The position numbers were made by a program, and so were the translations under genes. Below, piece after piece: positions 25,795 to 37,800 of a stretch of DNA of 64,000 nucleotides. Position 1 is the stretch's first letter, and each line of letters opens with the position of its first letter. The stretch comes from Toxonevra muliebris. Its lineage: Eukaryota; Arthropoda; Insecta; Diptera; Pallopteridae. Where the stretch lies: contig OY829328.1 of NCBI GenBank assembly GCA_963691655.1, forward strand, positions 86,742,400 through 86,806,399, written 5' to 3'. Below the pieces are notes generated by a model. The model saw nothing but the letters and a program-made list of their open reading frames with translations, did no database searches and was not told where the DNA came from.

Positions 25795-26665
25795 AACTTT
25801 TGAAAGCAGTATTGTGGAACCCAGGAACAGAACCCAAATTGAAACCACGCAGAAATCAAACTAAAACCGGTGCCATTTCAGCCTGATATCGGAACCAGAT
25901 AAATTCAGAACAGAGAAGAGACAGGAGCCGGGCAGAAACTATACAGAAACCAGATAATGACCAGGCCGACAACGAATGGAGAAAATTCAGAAGCCAAACG
26001 CCAATCAATCCGAAACTAAATAAAGATCAAACAAAGGCTTAGCACAGCCCAGACAGAAATCGGAAAAAACTCGACAGAAACCAAACAAAGACCAGATGAT
26101 GACCAAACAAAGCAAATGTAGAAACCATTCAGGAACCAAACAGAGACAAACTAAACAAAAACTGAAGAAAAATTAATTAAAGGCAAACAGAAAAGAGACA
26201 TAGACTAATTAAAGGCCAAACTGTGATTAGATAAATGCCAGACTAATACCAAACAGAAACTAGACCCAGACCAGACCAAGTTCCAACAGAAACTAAACTG
26301 GGACGAGACATACTAGTGAGAGACCTGAAAGTAAGCAGCCCGAAATCAGACAAAGATTAAACCATAAAAAAGATAAAAGATCAGCGGCTAAACAGAAACT
26401 TAACAAGGACAAAACAAAAACTAGGCAACGATAAAACAAAAACCAAACAATTACCAAAGACTAAGCAAAAATCGAACAAAAACAAGGAGAAATCCAGGCG
26501 ACAAATAAACAGAAACTTGAAACCAGATACAGAGCAAACTGAGATGACAGATAAATCAGATAAATCCCAGATAAAAGCACAACAGAGACCAGATATATTA
26601 AACAGAGAGCACATGGAAAACAGACTAAAATCAGATAAAGACCAGACATAGAACATATAAAACCC
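25795..26665. repeat. long degenerate minisatellite, CAGAAACCAGA type
   Basis: About 870 bp of purine-rich + strand built from drifting words such as CAGAAACCAAACAAAGACCAG, ACCAGATAAA and AAACAGAAACT. The open frame on its minus strand (26381-26656, rich in S, L, F, C) is a by-product of the repeat. Confidence 0.6.
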
Positions 26666-26874
26666 GACTGTGGCTACACAAAGAGGCAGAGATAAGACAC
26701 AAAATATACTAAGTCAGTATCTAGTCAATACTAAAAATGAAACGTCAAGAAGTTGAGGGTTTCTTTAACTAAACCATTTAAAGGACGTTTTTCAAATCAA
26801 TTGTAACAATAAAAAAAATGAATAGAATAATTCAAAAAGGAACTTAGCTTCAGAGTAGCGATACCATTTTTTAT

Positions 26875-27072
26875 GGATTCAATGCTCTACCTGAGAATTG
26901 AAACCATTGAACGGGGTTTCCAATCAAGCGCCAAGCCACCGAAGTGACTTACTTTCTTAGAAAAATATTTATGAATACTTTTTAAACCAATTACTCCCCG
27001 TTTGCGAATCGAACTTGAGGCAGCTGAAACGCCAGTCTAGCACTCATTCACCAGGCCACCGAAGTGACTTTA
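26875..27072 (-). mobile_element. dimeric tRNA-like SINE relic
   Basis: Read on the minus strand, two tRNA-like heads begin AAGTCACTTCGGTGGC. Their complements, GCCACCGAAGTGACTT, lie exactly 120 bp apart (26935-26950 and 27055-27070). The second has an A-box-like TGGCCTGGTGAATGAGTG and a B box AGTTCGATTC. The first is more decayed (GGTTTCAATTC). Confidence 0.5.
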
Positions 27073-27630
27073 ATCGTTTTATATTTGTTATATAATAAAC
27101 ATTGAAATTGCCACTAAAATGCTTCAACTAAACAAAAAAAAAGCTATATTTAATTTACAAATATTATAAAAGCAGCGGCTTGATTCTTCCTCAACTTACT
27201 ACCAACATAAATCAAAATATTTTAACATTTAAAATTTTCAATTGAACTATGAAAAATATTTTTTTGTAATATTTTAAAACACAAACATTTATGATATTAA
27301 TAATAAAATGCTGTTGATAAAATACTTAAAAGCTTATTAAACTAATTAGCATAATAAATGAAAAAAACATTTTACATAAATACATTTTTCAACACGAATT
27401 TTTAAATAAACAGCCAAGTAACGTAGACACTTGCAATGCAATTCAAACTTCAATGAAAATATCAAATAATGAAAATTTAATTAAACCAAAACTAAGCAGA
27501 AATTTTTAATGAGCCCTAAAATTGTAAGTTTGTGTGTGTGGGTGTATGTATTTGTATATTTATATGTATGTATATAAGTGGGTAAAGTTTAAAAACCACA
27601 ACCCAGTCGACCAAATCTTTGTAAATGGTA

Positions 27631-27748
27631 TCGTTTACGAGACTTTGGCGATAGTTTTGCGGACAAAACTATCGCTAATGGAACCGAAAACGATAAGAGA
27701 ACGAATCATATGTCGCTCAGTTTGTGGTAGTAAAAGTCTCGTTTACGA
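27631..27748. repeat. fold-back repeat with nested perfect hairpin
   Basis: TCGTTTACGAGACTTT (27631-27646) faces AAAGTCTCGTTTACGA (27733-27748). Next to the left arm is a perfect 12-bp hairpin, GCGATAGTTTTG (27648-27659), loop CGGA, CAAAACTATCGC (27664-27675). CGTTTACGA/TTTGCGAG-like words continue to about 27910. Confidence 0.6.
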
Positions 27749-28127
27749 CACTAGCAAAAGATGATATCTATATGATGATAGCGAGCATTTTGCGAGTCTT
27801 TTTACGAATCGTTTCTGATATCATTTGCGAGCATTTAGAGATATTTTTTACGAGTCATTTATGATAACGGTAACAAGCCTTTTGCGATATTTTTGCGAGT
27901 CTTTCATTCATGTCATTTTATACTACAACTACGAAAATTAATAATTTTGTGATCTGCTAGATTTTCAAATATTTTTATCTATTACTACAATATTATCATA
28001 CTACTCTGTATTATAAAATAAAAAAAAATAAATAATAAAAATAATAATAAAAATAAAAAATGGTGGATTTTAAATTGTACCTATATTTAAAAAGTACATA
28101 AACGTACTTAACATACATTCCCGTCTT

Positions 28128-28190
28128 TGTCTAGTGGCTAATCTCATTACCTTCTTATATTCAATAAAAATATGAAGTGTACCAGAATTA
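28128..28190 (+). mobile_element. SINE-body fragment
   Basis: TCTAGTGGCTAATCTCATTA (from about 28133) followed by CTTCTTATATT and ATATGAAGTG matches, in order, the body at about 37571-37625 (GGTCTGGTGGTTAGTTCTCA, CTTCTTATATT, ATATGAAGTG). It contains an A-box-like TCTAGTGGC. It lies between the two CGTTTACGA/CGCTCG repeat blocks. Confidence 0.5.
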
Positions 28191-28219
28191 TAAGAAAGTG
28201 TACAAGTACAAATCTTTGT

Positions 28220-28361
28220 CAGTGTTTTGCGACGCTCGTATTTATGCCCGCAAAACTATCGTTTGCAAGCACGTTTGCGGACATTAAGCCAGTGTTCTTC
28301 GAACGCTCGTATTTTTTCCCGCAAAACGCTCGTTTCTGAGCTCGTTTGCGATAGTTTAGGC
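28220..28361. repeat. two diverged tandem units of about 70 bp, related to 27631-27748
   Basis: Units at 28220-28289 and 28290-28361 share CAGTGTT, CGCTCGTATTT, CCCGCAAAAC and CGTTTGCG in the same order. The preceding CAAATCTTTGT also precedes the fold-back repeat near 27612. GC content is clearly above the surroundings. Confidence 0.55.
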
Positions 28362-28369
28362 GAACTTTC

Positions 28370-28660
28370 ACTCAACATTCGCTTCGTGGTCCACTGGGAA
28401 CAACCAACCAAAACACTAAACAGAAAACCGGAAAAAGCGCGCTATAACAGCAAAGACGCGCACACACACACAGATACAAAAACAAGCGCAACAGCTCAAT
28501 TAGCAATGAGTTAAACGCAAACAATAGAGCATAATTTTAGGCCGCAGCATAATAATACGCACATTTTAAGGTTAACCGCAATTAGTAGCAGCCGAGCAAA
28601 CAATTAGCAACAGGGGGCGACGCAGACACAGGGCATTCATGAAGGAATACTAGAGAAGCA
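28370..28660 (+). other. GC-richer segment, possible 5' UTR or promoter
   Basis: The region is markedly less AT-rich than its surroundings, with CA-rich, CAACAG-type text like a fly 5' UTR, and follows the repeat units at 28220-28361. An initiator-like TCAACATT is near 28373. No clear splice donor and no long frame. This is speculative. Confidence 0.2.
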
Positions 28661-30475
28661 GTACAAAAAAGAAACAACAGAAACAGAATATATAAATAGA
28701 AAATATAAGAAACAATAGCAATAGGCGGTGATGCGAAAAATTGCTAGAAAAAGAAAATTAAAAAGAATTTATTTTTTTTTATTTTTATTTATATTTAAAT
28801 TTATTTCAATTAAAAAAATACGTTTTTATTTTCATTTTACCGCAGCATACTTTTAGGCACTGCCTATAATTAAGATTTATGTAAAAAGTTTTTGAAACAA
28901 GCAAAAAAAAAAAAGAGAATGCAAAAAATATGAAAACAAAAAGTAAACAATCAACATCAATCTCCATCGAGTACATGTCGCATGTCAAATTCATTAAATT
29001 GTCATTTCTTTCATTATGCAAATCAAATAAGCGCCTTAAATTATGCTATAAAAAATTCTTCAATTCCCAAAACAAAACAACAGCAAAAAAAAAAAAATCG
29101 CAATATTATTAAAGCGTATAAATCTCTACTGTATTATACTTCCACTCCAAAAAAAAAAAAGAAAAAGAAAAATAAAAAAAACAACTTTTATATACACGTG
29201 CCTTAAACACGACAATGAAATAAATGCCATTTTTTTAATTTGTATGCAGATAAAGGCAAAAACATTGCCATCATATATATACACTATCAACATTTGGGAA
29301 TTAAACTTGTAGTAAATATAGTATAAATTTATTTTCGGGTGTGTGAGTCTTGTAAAAGCATTAAAATTAAATTTTCCACATTACACACACAAGCAATAAC
29401 TAACCCAAAGTGGTGGTGATGGTGATGCTGTTGCTGATAATAATAATGATGATGACGACGAAGGCGAAGGCGACAACGATATCAACCACGACAGTAACAT
29501 GAGCAGCAACTACATGTCAACCAGCTGTAGTAGCACCATCAGCGTGTTGTTTATGTGTTGAAGCATAATTCATGGCTGCTCTTCATGTGCATATGTGTTC
29601 GTATACACATATTAAAATTGGTTTTTAGTATATTTAGAACATAAATCGTATTTCGGAAGCACAAAATATCAAATTTACGTGAAAACGCATTGAAAATGTT
29701 AACATTCATTGTGGGCTACAGTTGCCGCTGAGTTTTTTTTTTTTTTTTTTTGTGTGTATATTTACGGGTATGCGTTTTTATAGCTAGTCCCATATAGAGT
29801 GGTTTTTGGATGGCGCCTTTAGCACCAACACTAACATGTTGTAGATATTATAGTTTATATAATAACTAAAATGTGTAGACTGCCAAACAAATGTGTATCA
29901 AATGTCATAATTTCCCGCATAAATTTATTAAGTTGTTCATTTTTTGTGTGCTCATGTCAACGTTCAATATGTTTGTAAGTTCATATGCAGCATATGGATG
30001 CTTTTTATTCATAATTTTTCCCAAAAAAAGCAAAAAAAAAAGTGATGCTAACTTTAATATAAATTTGAAAATGGTTTGATAGAATGATTGCAATTTTCTG
30101 TTTTAGAAATTAGGAAAATCGTTTTTTTAGAATCCATTTTTAGTTATTTACTTGATTACATTCTTTATTTATATTTTCTTTTATTAAAAATCTTCATAAT
30201 TTGCAATTAATTTTTTTAACAGTTTTTTCTATTTTGCTTCTCTCTGACTAATCAGAACTGTAAAAGATTATAGAGAGATTGTTGTTTAGTTAAATTTTTT
30301 AAGGCTAGATACTCACGTTCTTCTTTTTAATTTTATTTAATAATAATCGGCAGAGAACATGCTTGTCTTCACTTTATTTCTTTTGTTTAGTTTCTCTTCA
30401 AATTGTTGTTCACATTCTAAATAATGAATTAGTACCAATTAGTACTAGATCATGGTACTGTGAATGAGAACATAC

Positions 30476-30584
30476 AGAGAGAGAGAGAGAGCAAGAGAAC
30501 ACAGAGGTGTATTTGTTGTAAATTTGCCAAAGAACGGAAAAATTTTATTTTGAACTCTCTCGCTCGATTGATTCTATCTTATGA

Positions 30585-30616
<32 letters not shown>
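30476..30616. repeat. GA and CT microsatellites in inverted arrangement
   Basis: A 16-bp GA run (30476-30491) is followed about 100 bp later by a 29-bp TC run (30588-30616). GAGA-factor-type binding is possible, but simple repeats are common here. Confidence 0.6.
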
Positions 30617-30619
<3 letters not shown>

Positions 30620-33600
30620 CAATGTGACACTGTTATACACTAATACATGTGCACTGCCGACAATTACTCAAATAATTGGTTGGGATTTAAGACTTTGTCC
30701 AGGGTTATTTATAGTCTTTCTTTCTTTTTATTTTATTTTATTCCTATGTCCTTTTTTTATAAAATTAAAGTAAATTCGTGTATTATTTTTTGATTGAATT
30801 TATATACGAGATAATAGAAATATTCAGCATCATTCATACACACACACATATAGAAAGAAGCTTCACAATATTTTATCAACATTCGAGCGCAAAGATTTTT
30901 TAATTACAACCTTGTTATCATTCAACTTAGACACCTACATTAATTTCATTTATTTATCTATAGTGCTCTAGGTAGTTATGCGACTATCTGTTTGTGTAGC
31001 CAAGATTCATGTCTCTCTGCAATAGCGAAAGCAATGGGGGTGTTTTGAGGTTCAAAACCTCTCCGTTAGTGGTGAAAATCTCATACATTTTTATCTTTGG
31101 TCATAAATCAAAAAATAAAATAAGTAAACAATAGAGAATTAAATCCCCTTTCCCTTTTAAAGAAATCTCTGGATCCGCTAGTGTCTCTCTGTATGTCTAG
31201 CTGTCTGTCTGTCTATCTGAACTTTGCACGTGCTTTCTCATTAAAGTTGATATATTTACTAAATCATATTGCATTTGCAAAGATTTTTGTGGTTTGATGT
31301 TCGAGTAAATTAATGTGTTGATTTTAATTAGGTTTAAGTTATAATTTGGTTAACATAATATTTTTAGCTATTAAGATTTAAAGTAAATTTAAAGTTATTA
31401 AAGTTACTACTAATATTTTTAGTGCATTTACTTTTCTTCACTTGTAATTCCTTCTCACTCATGCAAATAAATTACACATTTATTTCACATTTTCATTCAC
31501 CTACATATTTATCATATCGTGTAAGTAGAAATATATGAGTTTGCTTTAGCAAATAAATAAAAATTCACGTTTTTATTTCTGTTTGTTTGTAATCCACAAA
31601 TTCCATGATGTTATTGTGTGCTTTTTGTTAATATTTTTTTCTCTTCTTTCTTTTCTTTTTGTGCTTGTATTTCTTTCAAGCTTGAAAATAATATTGCAAT
31701 TTAATTCCAAAAAGTGTTTTTCGTGAGCAGAAAATATCCAGCTATACTTTCTAAAGATATTCTACTTAGATTCATTTCGTATATGTTTTTATATGTGTGC
31801 GTATTTAATATTTATTTTATGTGCATGTGATATATGGCAACGTATACATAAATACAATAAACATACTCGCAAACACTTACACATACAGACATCATGAATA
31901 AGTTCGCTCACCACATACATACATAAGTTCGTTTGTAGCACTGAAGTTCAAAAAAATTCTTGAGAAAATATTCTCCGGATTAATTTGTTGATTTGAGAGA
32001 ATATGTACAGGATACACAAGGATCCCTGCCGGCAGCTCAGGTAACTTTTGATGCACTTTAATCTAACTATTTCGCAACTATAGGTGGTTGATACTTGGAT
32101 TATTTTTAATTGAGACAACTGAGTATTTTAGCATTGCGTTGTCCTAGGCAGTAGTCAATTGTCAGACTCTTCATGATTTTTCAACTAACTTAAAGTTAGT
32201 TGCTTAGACGTTAGTTTAATGTTATCTAATTTAAAGTTAGCTATAAATTTATTACATATAGCTTAAAGTTTATTAGCATGCTTTATTAATTACAATTTAT
32301 AATTAATATATTTAAAATTTAATAAAAAACATTAATGAAATTAGTTTATTATTATTAATAATATTTAACCTTTTCTAATTTAGTCATGCACTTTAACCTC
32401 ACTTAACAGCACACATGAAATTGAGCACTGATTTTGAATTCACAATGCACAAAAGGAAAAAAGTCAAACAACAGTTAAATGCTCTTTGAACAAAGATAAG
32501 AAAATATTTCAAAAACAACAAATTCACTGCATAGAATACGCACCGTTTGATTTTGGGGAAGTTCTGCATTACATTGTAGTCAGCTTATAGTTAGGTCGTA
32601 AAAGTTAACTAGAAGTGTGCTGTTTTAGTAGTCGACTTCCGAATTGCTTATAGGGATGTTATAAATATGTATGTATATGTATGTGTCACATGCATATATT
32701 TGTATGTATGAGAAGCTGTAACGGATTTGCAAATCATCCTAATGTCAACTCTATACAAGTGTTGGCACACATTGCAAATCTCTATAAGCTACGCTCTTCA
32801 ACACATCAAGAAGAATACAAGAAATTTTCTTACAATCATTTCACTGCTTTTCACACTTAGATTTGAAGTTAAAAAAATACAAAGTTCCATCATTTATGGA
32901 TTGTAGTACCTTCCAAACAAATTACAAAGATTCGGAAATTGAGAAAAATTGCATTCATAATTGTTTTTATTTTAAACTTACATTGAAATCAAAATTTTGT
33001 TAAAATATATGAGTTACGAGCCAAGTCTAACCTCGTGACTGATCTCGTGAACATAGACTTTTAGGTTTATCTCAATACCTATCATAGATCTGCATCGAGT
33101 AGTCCATCAGTAAAGATTACTCGAATATATACACATGTTTTTGTGAACTACTAGTTACGATAATCTCGATTCTATGTCAATGTGTTACGTAAATCAATAT
33201 CATTATGTCTATCCTGATTTATCCAATTTTAACATACAAAAATCCCTTGAAGAATCCCATTCAATTTATCGTACACACTTTATTTAAAAAACGATTTAAA
33301 TTTTTCTTGTCCATTTTTTTGTGCCTGTTTTTAAATTTGTTTACACACAAAGACAAAAATTTCGGGAAACAAAGAATAATCAATTATATTCAGGACTCTA
33401 AATTTTACGATGACTTTTGAGTGATTGACATAATTTTCCACTTAAAAAAAAAATCCAAAGCATCTACATTTCATCTTACTGTGCACCTTTGATCCTCGAC
33501 TTTTACTATTATATCTCAAAAATGATAATTATAAACCTCTGAGCTTGCATGCAAACATCACATTCCTGTTTAAAATTAAAAATAGAATAAAAATTCTTTC

Positions 33601-34166
33601 AACATATTGTAAAATTTCAAATTAGCTCAAAATATTTTCGAAAATACCAGAAACTAAATTTTGATGTTTTGCTAGTAACAATTTAAAATTGATTGCAATG
33701 AAAATTCAAAAAAATTCACAACTTGTAAATACTGAAAAGTGCAGCAGCGGCTGGCAAACATCAATGTATGAAGAATATGTGAATATTTGTGCAGGCACGT
33801 ATACAAACTAAAGATCCTCCTCCACCTTCAGAGTTGTGCGCATATGTGCGTATGCGTGCATGCAGAAAATGCAAATAAGTTATAAGAAAAACCAAGCAAA
33901 TATGTAGAATGAATGAATTTCTTTGAGGTAACAAAGTAGAGTAAACGATTTCAAAGAAAAATATGTATGTAGTAATATATTTCGTTGGAGATTTATAATC
34001 GCGAAAATTGCGCGTACGTGTTTTTAAAGGAAAAATAAATAAGCAATGAAGAAAATTGCGTTAATTTGAAAATTTTTAGAAAATGTTATATAAAACAAAT
34101 AAATGTTATTGGAGAAAAAATAATGGATTTATTGTATGTAAAAGAAAATGAGAAAACTGGCACTGT

Positions 34167-34218
34167 GGCGTATGATTGATATTTATTTTAATACTGATTT
34201 AAATGTAACTCATACGCC
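34167..34218. repeat. imperfect inverted pair of the ATGT(A/C)ACTCATACG motif
   Basis: GGCGTATGATTGATATTTA (34167-34185) and TAAATGTAACTCATACGCC (34200-34218) are reverse complements with three mismatches over 19 bases, 14 bases apart. The same core occurs at 12721-12736, 18665-18680, and inverted at 21456-21480. Confidence 0.5.
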
Positions 34219-35393
34219 GTCGAATCCAATAAACTTAAACTGATGATGACGCGTTTTAACTATCAATTTCTTTCCCAGTTTTATTACCTTGTATAAAAAT
34301 TCAAGTATTTCCACTAAATTTCTACAGTTTTCGCTTGAAAACTTCATTTGATTGTAAAGCCCATGGATTAACATTCATGTTTTTTGCTTTCTCAATGCAA
34401 TATCCTTGATATCTATCACATTTACATACATAAGAGCAAATGTCGTTATCGTTGTCGCTATAAATAAAATTTCAATCAAAAATCAAACTTTGCAATTTTC
34501 ACAAAAAAAAAAAAAACCGAAACAATAAAAACTGAATTTTTTCATTTAAACGAAAATTAAATCATACAAAAAATTCACAAAAATTGCATGCATTCGTGCA
34601 GAGAATTGCACGTGTATGTGTGTGTGTGTGTGTGTAACCTTGTTGATAGTACAGCTGCAGTCACAAAAATATATTGCTACTATAACAACAAAAAACCAAA
34701 AATCAACAACCGAAATAACAACAAAGGACACCAAGGACACTGCTGTCTATTGAAAACTATTTACACAATACAAACGATGAAAAAAAATATTTAAAAAAAT
34801 AAAAACTGATAGCTTTATTTTTAATCTTATTATGTAGTAGCAGAAAAGTTTATTTTTCTACTATATAGTTTTGCTCCATGGTGCACATGTTGTAAAAATA
34901 TGAACACACACATGTATATATTTTTATGCACGTAAAAGTTTTTATTGATAAAACTTACTGTTGGTGCTACTGCTACTGTTATTTCTACCACAGTTGGCCA
35001 TTGCTCATAATATGCAATAAAATGCATTTCTCTGCTCTTTACACTTCAGCTCATCTTCTTTAATAAATGGTAAAACTTAAACACTTTTAATTTTGTATAC
35101 AAAAGATTAACGAAAAGTCAAAAAAAAAAAAATTGGAAAATTAAATTTTTGAATTTGTTAAATTTAAATTCATGTAAAAAAACTTGCCTCAAGTTTCGTT
35201 GACTATAGTTAATGGCTGTTTTATTGAGCTTTTCCTCTGTAGTTTTGAGCTTGCTTTGGCCAGGGTCAGGCAAGCCGAATCGGGGTAACTATGCATCGAA
35301 AATTTAGTAGATTTATTCTGAACTTGGAAACCCTGGAAACTGGTATGATGCTTATATACATCTATTTTTTATACATAGCTATATATTGTTAAC

Positions 35394-35561
35394 GAGGAGG
35401 AAGAAACAGCAGAACATATGCTATGCCACTGTGAAGACCTAATAAGGACCCGACTTTGTTGCTTAGGAAACTCTATCCTACAACAGAAAGACATAGCGAA
35501 TAGCTCTCCTATAGAAATAATAAATTTCCACAAAGGAAATAAACTCATAGGAGAACTATAA
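35394..35561 (+). pseudogene. C-terminal fragment of a non-LTR retrotransposon ORF2
   Basis: An open run of 55 codons reads EEEETAEHMLCHCEDLIRTR and continues to a stop at 35561. This is the C/H-rich tail that follows RNase H in Jockey/R1-type ORF2 proteins (ETAEH-L-C-C pattern). The downstream GGGGATATCACAATAGG and GTCTTCCCACCTCTTC look like its 3' UTR. The upstream part is lost. Confidence 0.6.
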
Positions 35562-36072
35562 AATACATTAATTCTTCGGGGGATATCACAATAGGCTCAA
35601 GTTGGCCTTAGTTATCTGGGATCGTCTTCCCACCTCTTCAACAATCTAAATCGAAATTGTTAATGTTTTAATGACACAGCTTCAAAGAACAGTACAAGAA
35701 AGAGAACGCAACATTGCAAATAAATATGCGAGTAATCTAAACAAACTTAAAACTGTCATGCAACCAAACACAATCAAACAACCACAACGAAAAACAACAA
35801 CGTTGAAGTATATAACTTTTTCAATGCTTTTTTTCTTTCTAGTTTTTGTTTCATTATTTTTATTCAATGCACAATACACTGACAATGTTGCCAACTAAAT
35901 ATTATAGCATATTGCACACAAAAGGTCAATTGAGTTTGGTTTTCATGCGTGTGTATGTGTATTAGAATATGAAAAAAGCAAAACACCAACAATTGTTGTC
36001 CTAGTAGAAAAGAAGAAACTTCCGTTTAGTAGAAAATGCATGTAGGCTTTAAGTATATACACACATACATAC

Positions 36073-36122
36073 ACATGAAACAATCATATACACAAATACA
36101 TGAAACAATCATATACACAAAT
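36073..36122. repeat. perfect tandem duplication of a 25-mer
   Basis: The 25 bases at 36073-36097 (ACATGAAACAATCATATACA...) are repeated exactly at 36098-36122. Confidence 0.75.
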
Positions 36123-36240
36123 GTATTTGTGTTTATATGCAATCGTATTCGGTTGCGATAGCAACTTTTGACAGTTTAGCAATTCGTGTTGACACTCGGA
36201 AAAATTCCGGAAAATTTATAAGCCGATAAAAAGTTGCAAA

Positions 36241-36259
36241 TGTGTGTGTGTGTGTGTGT
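36241..36259. repeat. TG dinucleotide microsatellite
   Basis: Uninterrupted TG run. A similar run is at 34617-34635, and shorter CA/TG runs occur near 7069, 13946 and 56103. Confidence 0.7.
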
Positions 36260-36675
36260 TTAAAAGTAGACAGGAAGTTTTCGTTTAAATTTGACAGATG
36301 TTACTATATTTATATAGTACATTGCAAGTGCGTGTGTATGCGTGTGTGTGCGTATGCTGAAATATTGTTAAAGGAAATCAAATGACAAGCAATTTTGGTC
36401 AAAACCTAAAATTATTTCTAGACTAAATAAAAGAGTAGGTTATTTTTGTTTCATTAAAACATGGGGAAGTTGCCATGAAAACTACTCTATTTTTATTTAT
36501 TATTTTTAACTATGGTTTATATTTGAACACTCTTGAACACCACCATGAATAAATGTTGTATACATTAATAAATAGTTATATTGTTTTTATGAACAACAAT
36601 TCATATTCATGTCCGTGAACATGCAGTTGCAATACATTTCTGCATTGCATTTTAGGTGCTCCATATAGCATCACT

Positions 36676-36890
36676 AAATTAGTTACTCTTAACCGTAGTT
36701 GGCACCTGCTTTTTCATGGTCATCCAGAATTCCTCATAATGCGTGTTAATGCACTATTTATTCTGCCTGCTTTTTAAGTGACGGCAGGTGTTTCCTGAAA
36801 CTCATCCAACAGTCGATAAACACCCCTAGGTACTTAATGTGTGGCTGTAAGGTGACCAGGTGATTTCCGACTTTGAGAACTTATTCTTCG
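36676..36890 (-). pseudogene. decayed reverse-transcriptase fragment, R1-like
   Basis: The minus strand reads HIKYLGVFIDCWMSFRKHLP, the KYLGV-ID-LSF-HL signature at the end of the reverse-transcriptase domain. A frameshift follows, then SALTRIMRNSG, matching the usual ALARIMPN segment. Stops and the frameshift show it is dead. Confidence 0.6.
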
Positions 36891-37500
36891 CGTACTTCCC
36901 TGATAATTCAATAACACAAAGCAGAAATCGATTGAAACTCAAAACTTTTCGGTTGCGAAAACTGGAATCTCATTACTAAATTTCAAAACTTTTCACTTAC
37001 AACTATAGAAATCTGCTTTAAATTTTTAACATTTATTTAAAATCATTTACCTCGTTCTGAACTTTTACATTCCTTCATTTACATTGTAGTCATTAAGTAA
37101 TACATACAAATAAAAATAATAAAAAAATTTCATTGGCATTGTAAATGTACTGTAAATTCAAGTATCACAGCTGTTTGAAGCATTTTCTTTGTAGAACATC
37201 ATTATTTATACGACTGTAATGTTAAATTATTTCAACTTTTTTTTTCCTAAATGAAATAGTTTGTGTAATTCTATTTTTCTATTTCTATTCCAAGTACATG
37301 CATATGTCAAAGGTTTTTTAAGTAATATAATATTGAGTCTTTTATGAAGCGAAAGGTATGTATAGTCAAAGAAGCTATTCTGCAATGACAGCCATTAATC
37401 TTTTGAAGTTAATAGTTTTTAAGTGTTCATTTTAAAACCAAGTTAAAACTTGTCATGGGGAATATCGCCAAGAAGGAGTTCATTGTATGCCAAAGCATTG

Positions 37501-37630
37501 TCACCTCGTTAGTCTAATAGATAGTGCAAAACCCTTTCACGCAGAAGGTCGCTGGTTCGATTCCACTCTTGGTCTGGTGGTTAGTTCTCATAAACTTCTT
37601 ATATTTACTATCGATATGAAGTGAATGAGA
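37501..37630 (+). mobile_element. tRNA-derived SINE, copy 1
   Basis: The tRNA-like head 37501-37571 has an A-box-like TTAGTCTAATAGATAGTGC and a clean B box GGTTCGATTCC (37555-37565). It is followed by a body (CTTCTTATATT...ATATGAAGTG) also found at about 28133-28190. The cloverleaf is imperfect, so this is not a functional tRNA gene. Confidence 0.6.
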
Positions 37631-37700
37631 AACCACCGAGCTGATGAAAAATTGCCACACAGCCGTTCGGAATCGGCATTAAACTCTAGGTCCAACCATC

Positions 37701-37800
37701 GCCACTGTGATCTAGTGGCAGAGTGCCAGACTCTTGTCTCTGGAGATCCGGGTTCGGTTCTCGGCTTGGGTATATTTCTTATCTATCTTTCTTTCTCTCT
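37701..37800 (+). mobile_element. tRNA-Lys(CTT)-like SINE head, copy 2
   Basis: Positions 37701-37771 read as a decayed tRNA. There is an A-box-like TCTAGTGGCAGAGTG, an anticodon-arm-like CCAGACTCTTGTCTCTGG (perfect 5-bp stem with CTT in the loop) and a B box GGTTCGGTTC. The closest resemblance is tRNA-Lys-CTT. The D arm and acceptor do not close properly, and a pyrimidine-rich body follows. Confidence 0.6.

Noticed and set aside
26381..26656. 91-codon minus-strand open frame rich in F, L, S and C
   Set aside because: It is the reverse of the CAGAAACCAGA-type minisatellite, which lacks stops for compositional reasons.
29410..29566. Acidic low-complexity frame rich in D, N, G and E
   Set aside because: Made of GATGAT/GGTGAT-type trinucleotide repeats with no start codon, no good splice site and stops on both sides; probably simple sequence.
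37701..37771. Functional tRNA-Lys gene
   Set aside because: The anticodon arm and B box look right, but the acceptor and D arms do not close. A SINE head explains it better.
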